NCBI GenBank assembly: GCA_903772945.1
Contig: CAICTM010001459.1
Coordinates: 1-28,747 of the forward strand
Direction of reading: 5' to 3'
Source: Seminavis robusta
Taxonomy: Eukaryota; Bacillariophyta; Bacillariophyceae; Naviculales; Naviculaceae
DNA: 28,747 bases
Of the stretch, positions 1 to 6,356 are shown one piece after another (positions within the stretch are counted from its first letter, which is position 1; each line of letters opens with the position of its first letter). The notes beneath the pieces were generated by a model. That model ran no database searches. It had not been told where the DNA came from and worked only from the letters and a program-made list of their open reading frames with translations. Made by a program: the position numbers and the translations under genes.

Positions 1-309
1 ATCAAAACCACCGACGCGGTCGTACCAGACACTGGTCACCATGCCTCCATTGAGTTTATAGGGAATGGGCTGGGCCGTCGGAAAGATCCAGTCCCATTGA
101 CGATAGACTTGGGGTGGAACCAAGGATTCAATCCATGCTTGGGCACCTGCACCCGTGTCGCCGGATCCGTGGCAAAAGATAATCAGTGGTTTCTTACTGG
201 CGGCGGAAGAGGACATGGCCAGTGCGTTACTGAGACGGATAATGGTACTCAATGTTGTTGCAAGTAACATCCAAAGACAAGTTCGAGGGAATGGCTTGAC
301 CTCTATCAT
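1..309 (-). CDS. Acyl-protein thioesterase / carboxylesterase-like protein, N-terminal part (cut by window edge)
   Basis: Reading leftward from the ATG at 307-309 the frame stays open to base 1, so the gene continues outside the window. The protein carries LIIFCHGSGDTG, the N-terminal strand and oxyanion-loop signature of the alpha/beta-hydrolase family of acyl-protein thioesterases and lysophospholipase-like enzymes. A spaced WDWIFPTAQPIPY follows, which fits the family's conserved 'P-A-P-x-x-P-V-T' segment. Such enzymes hydrolyse thioester- or ester-linked acyl chains, typically depalmitoylating proteins; the catalytic GxSxGG, Asp and His would lie beyond the edge. Three in-frame ATGs are possible: 309, 270 and 216. 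The two upstream ones add a hydrophobic segment ending in SNALA that looks like a secretory signal; the third gives a signal-free protein starting just before the fold. The in-frame TGA near 383 limits the 5' end. Family fairly sure, substrate unknown. Confidence 0.72.
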   Translation of the reverse strand, partial: MIEVKPFPRTCLWMLLATTLSTIIRLSNALAMSSSAASKKPLIIFCHGSGDTGAGAQAWIESLVPPQVYRQWDWIFPTAQPIPYKLNGGMVTSVWYDRVGGFD

Positions 310-529
310 GCCGCTCTTAGACCCAAGAGCGTACTTTAGTAGAAGCAGGCCGGAGAGAAACAAGGTGTGGCAATGAAATCAAATGTAAAGAAGCCCAACC
401 ACCAGCAATAAGCGAAGAGAAAGGTCGATTTGATTTGACGACTTCGATGACTCAGGATCTGTAAAAAAGAAAAAACCCAGGAAACAGAAAATTGAGAACT
501 TGTGCTTCGATGGTCGCAGTGATCAACGA
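310..529. promoter_or_regulatory. Divergent intergenic region (presumed shared promoter)
   Basis: About 220 bp separate the first ATG of the leftward thioesterase-like gene from the first ATG of the rightward phosphatase gene, so both must be promoted from here. The stretch is A-rich at 460-490. I see no clear TATA box or repeat. The promoter role is inferred only from gene orientation. Confidence 0.4.
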
Positions 530-1414
530 ATGAGTACAGAAAGCAGATCTGGACAATTCCGATATGTATCCATTGAGTATCTGTGTGCCGTCATGAATTA
601 CCTTATCGCCATATTCTTCATGTTCAGTCTAGCATCCCATGTTGTTAGAATCTTGGCAACGACTTCTGGCAGCAAAAAGCAGCTCTACATCCTAAGACAT
701 GGTCAGGCTACCCACAATCCAAGGGCCGAAGAGGCCAGAGCCAATGGCTGCTCCTATGACGAATTCATGGAACTCATGCGACAAGATGATTCCTTGGACT
801 CGTCACTGACCGACCTGGGAAGAGCACAAGCAAAATCGGTATACGAACAAAGCTTGAAACATCTCGAGGCAAACATCCAATTGGTGGTCAGCAGCCCTTT
901 ATCCCGAGCCATTGAGACGGCAGATTTTGTCGTTCCCAGTGTCCAGCAGAGAGTGTGTGTGGAAGACTTTCGAATCATTAGTGGTTGGTTGCTCAATGCC
1001 AAACGAAGAACACGATCTGAGTTGCAGCAACTGTTCCCTCGCTGGAATCTGGATAATTTGCAGACCCAAGAGGATACCCTCTGGACACCAGACCTTGAGA
1101 CACATGCGGATTGTGCCCAAAGGGGATTCCAGGGTCTCTGCTGGATCATGGAGAGACCTGAAGATTCCATTTTGTTGGTCACTCATGGAGGACTGCTGCG
1201 ATTTACAATGCAACAACACAATCGGGTCAAAATGATGGATGGAAGGACCTCCAAACAGGAAGAAAGGGATGTTCAAGCACGGTTTGGAAACTGTGAGCTG
1301 CGCCGGTATACGATGGAATGGGAGGCAGAGGAAACAGAGAATGACAACCAGTCTACAGATAAAGCTCAAAGAAGCCTTGTTTTGACAGAGTTGGATACTA
1401 AAGGGAGACAATAG
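530..1414 (+). CDS. Membrane-anchored histidine phosphatase (phosphoglycerate-mutase-like)
   Basis: This 294-residue protein belongs to the histidine phosphatase (phosphoglycerate-mutase-like) superfamily. Seen: YILRHGQATHN with the catalytic RHG at residues 56-58, LTDLGRAQA, SSPLSRAIETA, and VTHGG with the second catalytic His at 219. These supply the phospho-acceptor His and phosphate pocket. The stretch KRRTRSELQQLFP plus LWTP resembles the plant/algal subgroup annotated simply as phosphoglycerate-mutase-like; the substrate is unknown. Odd: where many members have a catalytic Glu (L-R-E-x-x-G), this protein reads FRIISG, with Ile at 149. Residues 16-40 form a hydrophobic segment, so it is probably a signal anchor or signal peptide. 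I took the first ATG (530); the ATG at 593 puts the hydrophobic run at the extreme N-terminus and is an equally good start (273 residues). No intron is needed. Confidence 0.78.
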   Translation: MSTESRSGQFRYVSIEYLCAVMNYLIAIFFMFSLASHVVRILATTSGSKKQLYILRHGQATHNPRAEEARANGCSYDEFMELMRQDDSLDSSLTDLGRAQAKSVYEQSLKHLEANIQLVVSSPLSRAIETADFVVPSVQQRVCVEDFRIISGWLLNAKRRTRSELQQLFPRWNLDNLQTQEDTLWTPDLETHADCAQRGFQGLCWIMERPEDSILLVTHGGLLRFTMQQHNRVKMMDGRTSKQEERDVQARFGNCELRRYTMEWEAEETENDNQSTDKAQRSLVLTELDTKGRQ

Positions 1415-1673
1415 CCAGGAAGCGGCTAGCTAGCTCTGTGACAGGGAACTAAGAAACTTGAGAATTTTCTACACTGGCTAGGCAATTAGCAAGCAAATAT
1501 CTAGCTAATTGCTTCGATTGTTTGTTTAGTCATTTGTGAATTCTAACTGGTTTATGATCAATCCGCCCGCTTTTTAGCTATTCAGGCTGCCGAAGGCGCA
1601 TCCACCACCACATCAAGTCATCAGGCGTTTGTTAGCCATCCGTTTTCTGGTCCACAACTCAAGCAGCAACTTC

Positions 1674-1734
1674 TCTGTTTTGGGTCAGGTTTGTTTGCTT
1701 TTCTTTCAAAATCAAACAATCCTTCATTCACAGA
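1674..1734 (-). promoter_or_regulatory. Candidate SECIS element in the 3' region of the SelU-like gene
   Basis: On the minus strand, 209-269 nt downstream of the TAA at 1943, the sequence folds like a SECIS. ATGA (1724-1727) and TGAC (1684-1687) face each other as the non-Watson-Crick quartet. They enclose an A-T pair, a GG/CC pair, one A.A mismatch and seven pairs (TTGTTTG with CAAACAA). The 15-nt apical loop is A-rich. Below the quartet a short internal loop leads to a five-pair helix I, TCTGT with ACAGA. The ATGA-to-TGAC spacing of 36 nt suits a eukaryotic SECIS. Weak point: the apical adenines sit about 17 nt after the quartet instead of the usual 11-12. The rest of the 1415-1942 gap holds a 33-nt tandem repeat and no gene. 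Confidence 0.6.
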
Positions 1735-1842
1735 TGAATCCTGCCTGCAGAATCGTAGCATCCAAAACGAAGGCTGACTGTCTGCCATGATCACAGATAC
1801 CGTAGCAGTCCAAAATGTATTGCTATCAAGAACATTTCCATC

Positions 1843-1908
1843 TTACCGTCACCCACCAGCGTATTGCTTGGTCTTTTACCGTCACTCACCAGCATATTGC
1901 TCGGTCTT
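1843..1908. repeat. Two-copy tandem repeat, 33-nt unit
   Basis: Copies at 1843-1875 and 1876-1908 both begin TTACCGTCAC and end GGTCTT, with three differences between them. They lie 35-100 nt past the stop of the selenoprotein gene, between that stop and the SECIS-like hairpin, so they are probably in its 3' UTR. No function can be assigned. Confidence 0.85.
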
Positions 1909-1942
1909 GCTGTTGTCGTGTCGGAGCTATGATTGGTAAGAG

Positions 1943-2761
1943 TTATTCATCGAAGGCACTGCCAGGATTACTAACCATGGAAGATCTGACTGTCTGAGCA
2001 TCCTCTTGAATCTGCATGGATTCTGAGTATTCTTCCTGGTGCTTCGCTTGCTTGTCCAATTGATTGGATTGCCTTGCTTCTGCAATGGCCAAGTTAAGTA
2101 TTTCCATATCAAATGGTTTTCCCACGTGTTCCTCTAGAACATATATGAGTTGGCCCTTCTTGTCAAAGACTAGGACTCCACCTGCCAACCATCCTTCCGA
2201 TTTGTGGTTCTCCTTGCTGGATACAATATTTTTCTCATTGAGTCTTCTTCTGGCACCTAGGATTCCCTTGAGAATGGTGAGAATTCCAAACTTTCTCCCT
2301 CCCATTGCCTTGTAGAGCTGCCATTTTTCATCCTGGTAGATTGGATAAGAGTGAAAGTAATCCTTGTAGAAATCCAGCAATCCCACATCATCGACTCCTG
2401 TTTCCTTGACAGTGGCAGCCAGTGCCAGTTTTCTGTCTTTTGCCGCAAGCTCTACGAGTTGTCTCCCGTGCTCGCGGCACCCGGCTCATCCAGGTTGACG
2501 AATGGCAAACAGCATAGTCACATCTGCTTGCTGACTACGCCGTTCATGCTTGATGGCATCCTTCAGGAGGACTGGCTGGCCATGTTTCTTGGTGACAATG
2601 TCAAATTGACAATTCAAATCCCACAAGGGCACCTTATACACTTGAGGAATCTGAGCCACGTCAACCTTGTGCTGAAGACTACTAGATCGGATGGACGTAA
2701 GAGAAGACCTGGCAGTGCCAACACTAAGGATGCTAGTGGCAGAGCTGCGAAGGTCCGCCAT
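1943..2761 (-). CDS. SELENOU: SelU/PRXL2-type thioredoxin-fold selenoprotein (in-frame TGA read as Sec)
   Basis: From the ATG at 2759-2761 the frame runs 91 codons to a TGA at 2486-2488, then continues open in the same frame to TAA at 1943 (272 residues with Sec). Around the TGA the protein reads FAIRQPG-U-AGCREHG, matching the SelU/FAM213 (PRXL2) active site, in which fish and many algae have U-x-x-C where mammals have C-x-x-C. Family landmarks continue on the far side: LAATVKETGV, the YPIYQDEKWQLYKAMG block, and GGVLVFDKKGQLIY near residues 200-215. Known members are AhpC/TSA-like thiol oxidoreductases. The active pair here would be U92 and C95. The first ~40 residues are Ser-rich and could be a targeting peptide. 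The last ~40 residues are polar and not recognisable. No GT donor lies at the TGA that would splice it out, and a SECIS-like hairpin lies downstream. It is convergent with the phosphatase gene. Confidence 0.85.
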
Positions 2762-2846
2762 GACCTCTTCTTCTTGAAACTTCTCCTTCGTCTTCTTTCG
2801 TGGTGTGGCTTCTTCTCATCAGCTTCTTCGGCTTTCAATGAACGAA

Positions 2847-2874
2847 AGCTAGCTAGTATTATTAATAGCTAGCT
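2847..2874. repeat. CTAG-rich inverted repeat upstream of the SelU-like gene
   Basis: AGCTAGCTA (2847-2855) and TAGCTAGCT (2866-2874) are exact inverted copies around a 10-nt AT-rich spacer. The structure lies about 90 bp upstream of the selenoprotein ATG, within its probable promoter or 5' UTR. Comparable CTAG runs recur in other intergenic stretches of the window. Confidence 0.7.
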
Positions 2875-3112
2875 AGCGAGTGGAAGCTGGAATGAGGATG
2901 ATTGATGATGCCTGAAGATCATCTTCTTTGGTGTTCGTGCCCGTTCCAGCTTGAGTATTTCGGCTCGAGATCTTACCGGTAGTCGTCTACCGTACAATAT
3001 CGTTGTACAGTACTAGAGTGCTCGGATACTAGTATGTGTCTGGAAGATTGACGATTGTGACCCTTTTTCTTGGTTGATCGGTCGCCTTGTCGCCCTCGAG
3101 CCTCGAGCCCAG

Positions 3113-3198
3113 GCATTCCCCGCCAGTCCGACAGGAAGTCGGATCTGTCATATTCCCCGCATTCCCCGCCAGTCCGACAGGAAGTCGGATCTGTCATA
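3113..3198. repeat. Exact 40-bp direct repeat with internal hairpin
   Basis: The 40 bp at 3113-3152 recur unchanged at 3159-3198 (period 46). Each copy contains TCCGAC-AGGAA-GTCGGA, a 6-bp inverted repeat with a 5-nt loop. The block lies in the 2762-3262 gap, between the 5' end of the selenoprotein gene and the 3' end of the LRR gene. It may therefore be in the promoter of the first or the 3' UTR of the second. I see no coding potential in this gap. Confidence 0.85.
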
Positions 3199-3262
3199 AG
3201 CCAAGTTGGAAACAGGGATACATTCGGTACGATTTAGCAAAGCAAAGTGTCAACTCTTTAAT

Positions 3263-4612
3263 TTAATGCGCATCAACGATTTCCGGATTCAGCTTCAAGA
3301 AGTAGTACAGACAGGGGACATTGTCGGAGCAGTTGCCCAACACATCCACAAGGACATCTTTCGGAACGAAACCGTAGTCTCGCAAAAGCCGTCGTCGACC
3401 CGACGCGTTGAGACGAAGATGATAAGCAATCCGAATCTGCAAGTCCAAAAGACGTTCATCCTCCTCAGCGGTTGTACCAACGTGAACTTCCTCCAGTTCA
3501 AAGCAAGGGGACTGTTTCTCCATGATTGCAAGTTGCCGCACTTGCATTCTCAAAGACGTTTTGGCCAGACGGACTCGTTCGAGCACACGATTCTCGTGTT
3601 GCACGAGGAACAACCACCGTTCCAGCACCTGAACAGGCAACTGAAAGCAGCCGGTGGCCAGCACGAGACACTCCCTTAGATGGGTATTTTGAACAAGAGC
3701 ATCCGCGAGTGCATGGTGCAGGTCCCGTGTGTTTCCATCGCGGTGTTGGAGCGGGACCATTTTGAGCTGTTGGAGTGGTGGATTGCTCGATAGCCACTCC
3801 ACGAGTGCTTGCTCTCCTGCTTTGTCGATGAAAACTCTATCAAATGACAATCTTCGCAAGCACGGCAGCTTCCTGAGAGCACGGATTGCGTTCTGAAACA
3901 ACGGACCAGGAAGGAGTTTGAAACCCAACTCCACACCCTCCAGGGACTGAGCGAAGTCTACCGATTGCGTGCCAACCGGCAGGTCGACTTCCCCACCCAA
4001 GACCAACCGTTTCAAGGAAGGTAAGGATGCGAGCTCTGAAAGCAACGACAGACCAGGCAAAGGCTCTTTGGAGCCCAGTCTTTTTTGAGAGCAGCCCGTC
4101 ATTTCAAAGGACTCGAGACAGCTTAGCTGACGGAAGGATCCATCCCAAGACCCCAACGGGGTCGCCAGGAAGCTGCACCCGTCGAACTTTAGCCTTCGGA
4201 GCCGTGCTGATGACTTCAACAGGAGCCTGGTGACGCAGGTTATAGGAAGGCCAGGACAGTCTCCTATAACAATCTCTTCCAGCCCCGGCAAAGACCCAAT
4301 GACATCGAAAACAAACGAAATCTTTGAATGGTCCCAGAGATCGATTGGATAATCATCGACGGAAGCAATACGAACTTTCTGTGTACCTCTTTGGGAACCC
4401 GCCTTCAGATCCTCGATGATTTTATCGGGACGGAACCCTCCCTCAAGGCAAACGAACAATTCGCCGCCTTCAGCTGACTGCTCCGAGGCAGCAGTGGCGG
4501 CGTTGTCTTCCGTAGGTTGCGCGCTTGGCCCCTTTGTGGCTTTGCACAGTGCGTTGGCGATATTTGCGTATTTGAGGCCCCCGCATAGCTTACGAGAAAT
4601 CCGACCAGGCAT
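3263..4612 (-). CDS. Leucine-rich-repeat protein (diatom-type)
   Basis: The product is 449 residues. The frame stays open upstream to 4903 but has no ATG before 4612, and the extra codons there are low-complexity Thr/Asn/Lys, so I start at MPGRISRKL. Residues ~60-80 hold GGELFVCLEGG, and the central part is built of irregular LRRs with repeated L-x-x-L-x-[IFL]-x-[GDN] cores: LPGLEEIVIGDCPGL, ARLRRLKFDGCSF, LPSLKRLVLGGEVDL, LPCLRRLSFDRVFI, HLRECLVLATGC and FELEEVHVG. The C-terminus (LRLNASGRRRLL, then VDVLGNCSDN, then LYYFLKLNPEI) resembles a conserved end-module I associate with the large intracellular LRR families of diatoms. No signal peptide or membrane segment is seen. The likely role is protein-protein interaction; partner and pathway are unknown. 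A single exon suffices. Confidence 0.75.
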   Translation of the reverse strand: MPGRISRKLCGGLKYANIANALCKATKGPSAQPTEDNAATAASEQSAEGGELFVCLEGGFRPDKIIEDLKAGSQRGTQKVRIASVDDYPIDLWDHSKISFVFDVIGSLPGLEEIVIGDCPGLPITCVTRLLLKSSARLRRLKFDGCSFLATPLGSWDGSFRQLSCLESFEMTGCSQKRLGSKEPLPGLSLLSELASLPSLKRLVLGGEVDLPVGTQSVDFAQSLEGVELGFKLLPGPLFQNAIRALRKLPCLRRLSFDRVFIDKAGEQALVEWLSSNPPLQQLKMVPLQHRDGNTRDLHHALADALVQNTHLRECLVLATGCFQLPVQVLERWLFLVQHENRVLERVRLAKTSLRMQVRQLAIMEKQSPCFELEEVHVGTTAEEDERLLDLQIRIAYHLRLNASGRRRLLRDYGFVPKDVLVDVLGNCSDNVPCLYYFLKLNPEIVDAH

Positions 4613-5277
4613 GGATGTTTCTTTCTCTTGTGGTTTTGTGTTTAGTTTGATTGTGGTGGTGGTTGTGTTTAGTATGATTGTTGTGGCTGTGTTTAGTTTG
4701 TGTTTTGTCGGGCACGGTTTGGTTGGCAGTTCCAAATGGCACGTCTGAAGGGGGGTCCTTCGCAAGCGGGAGTAAACCTTTTTTTTTGGGTTTTGTCTTG
4801 GCTTTCCCTTGAGCTCAAGAAGGCTGTGTCCCACTAAAGGCCATCGTTGCTGTTCGGAGAGACGGTGCAAGAGAGGCTGGACGGTTGATCCATGGGACGG
4901 CAAGTTAGGGCAACTATGATACTATCGGTACCATGGAGAGGGTTTATATATAAGAGAAGTAAGTAAAAGAGAGTTCCGTGTTAGCCCAGCCCATGTGATG
5001 ATGCAATGGCTACTACCAATACCCGCAATTATGATAAGAGCGGGCTAGCCATGTAAAGCTAGCCATGACTTTTTATACGACTTATTGCACTGTATCCGTG
5101 TCCAATTCAGCGGTTGCCTTTGCTTGAAATCATGAAGAGAGACGCTTCCATTGTTAAAATTAATTCTACTGGTGAACCTGCTTTCACAACAAAGTAGCCT
5201 CCACTGCAGTATAGCAGTGTTTTTACCAACTTGGAGGAGGATCGTTGTTGTCAAAGTATATACGTATTAGATTATTA
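4613..5277. other. Intergenic region: low-complexity leader and TATA-like element
   Basis: No gene is supported. 4620-4710 is a GT/TTTAG-rich low-complexity stretch, with GTGTTTAGT recurring, directly upstream of the LRR start codon and probably its 5' UTR. TTTATATATAA at 4943-4953 is a near-palindromic TATA-like sequence about 330 bp upstream of that ATG; any use by the LRR gene is inference. 5043-5068 has two copies of GCTAGCCATG. Confidence 0.45.
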
Positions 5278-5967
5278 CTACTGCCGACACCATCCAAGCA
5301 CACTGCCGGCACAACTTCCCAGCATGACTCCTTGCAAGACGCCATCGACACCCGATGCTAGACCCAGCGCCGTGGGTCCTCCTGCCACGCAAAGCACCAG
5401 TGCCGCGATTCCACAACCAATGTAGACACTTTGATCCATGACCCGCTTGGAATAGTCGATTTGCAATTCTTGTGCCCTGCTGGCCATGGAGTCAAACGTT
5501 CGAATATCCCATAGAAATAGTTTCAAAATACCCAACCCCGACACAATCAGAGCCGTCCACCAAGCCGCCGTTCCGGTGGATTGTAGTAAGGTTGGGTAGG
5601 GATGATAGAGATTGTTGTCAAATGAAAAAGCCAAGGCTCCCAATAGAGCTCCAAACGGAACCAAGTTGTCCCATGCCACGCCAATGGAGTGGTAGATGAC
5701 CAAGACGACGTCATTGAAAAAGAAGAAATTGGCAATGGTCCACACCGATCGCTGCTCCTCGTTAGTGTTGGAAGACGTCGCCAAGAGTTTGCTCGATTGC
5801 GCTTTTTTGAAAGACATGGGCTTGTTGCTTGCAGGGGTGTTCTGGATGTTGGAGACACATTGCCTGGGAGCCATCATAAAGGCGTTGGCAACACGGGGAG
5901 CTGTACCAATAAGAGATACCCCACACAAGAGAATGCTGGCTAGAAGAGAAGGGATTCGATACAACAT
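5278..5967 (-). CDS. Predicted plastid-targeted multi-span membrane protein, function unknown
   Basis: This is a 229-residue single-exon protein starting at the ATG at 5965-5967. Residues 1-29 form a signal peptide (basic start, hydrophobic core, VANA), followed immediately by Phe30 (ANA|F). That is the Ala|Phe junction typical of bipartite plastid presequences in diatoms. The next ~45 residues are Ser/Asn/Lys-rich, like a transit peptide. The mature part has several hydrophobic segments: FFFFNDVVLVIYHSIGVAW, then NLVPFGALLGALAFSF, TALIVSGLGILKLFLW and YIGCGIAALVLCVAGG, plus a Gly-rich C-terminal stretch that may be a further span. I recognise no family motif or cofactor site. It is divergent from the HIP gene, sharing 390 bp of upstream DNA. 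It may be a thylakoid or envelope protein; nothing more can be claimed. Confidence 0.72.
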   Translation of the reverse strand: MLYRIPSLLASILLCGVSLIGTAPRVANAFMMAPRQCVSNIQNTPASNKPMSFKKAQSSKLLATSSNTNEEQRSVWTIANFFFFNDVVLVIYHSIGVAWDNLVPFGALLGALAFSFDNNLYHPYPTLLQSTGTAAWWTALIVSGLGILKLFLWDIRTFDSMASRAQELQIDYSKRVMDQSVYIGCGIAALVLCVAGGPTALGLASGVDGVLQGVMLGSCAGSVLGWCRQ

Positions 5968-6356
5968 TTTTGTGATGCTTGGAAATATTTTGTGCTCCTA
6001 TCTCTGGGATCGATGGACAACGATGAACGAGGGTTTTGAGCTGATGAGGAGTTGGATGTCAAAAGATAGATGATGGTGGTGCTGCCATTGCGTCTGTGCA
6101 AAGATCCAACGGTATCTTTTGATTCGTGCCAAGTTCAGCCTGAACCCTTTCATGAAGCTTTGGTTCGCAAAGATATAACGGTCGTTTGGGCAGATCCAAT
6201 GCCACACGGCCACAGAACGACAAAGAGCTTTTTGGAAGTCTGAAAGAGAGACACACCAAAGAAAGCAGCAGAAAATCGAAGCTACCATAGACTTTTTAGT
6301 TAATTCATCGAGTTGACATAGCAAGCATTAGAGAGAGAGAGAGATTAGAGTATAAC
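5968..6356. promoter_or_regulatory. Divergent intergenic region with (GA)7 next to the HIP start codon
   Basis: These 389 bp lie between two divergently read genes and must hold both promoters. A (GA)7 run at 6331-6344 ends 12 nt before the HIP ATG, so it is probably in the 5' leader or core promoter. No TATA box is clear. A rightward reading frame covering part of this stretch is antisense to the plastid protein and is not supported as a gene. Confidence 0.4.

Noticed and set aside
754-1411. Leftward frames of 142 and 170 codons
   Set aside because: Shadows of the histidine phosphatase gene; no recognisable motifs.
2486-2488. Reading the TGA as a pseudogene stop, sequencing error or intron remnant
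   Set aside because: Both halves are intact, the stop is TGA exactly at the known Sec/Cys position, no splice sites bracket it, and a SECIS-like hairpin follows.
2351-2872. Rightward open frame of 173 codons
   Set aside because: It is antisense to the SelU-like gene, whose minus-strand frame explains the codon pattern and matches a known family; the rightward protein has no domain.
4613-4903. Extending the LRR protein upstream to 4903
   Set aside because: No ATG occurs in the extension, and it is low-complexity Thr/Asn/Lys derived from a GT-rich leader.
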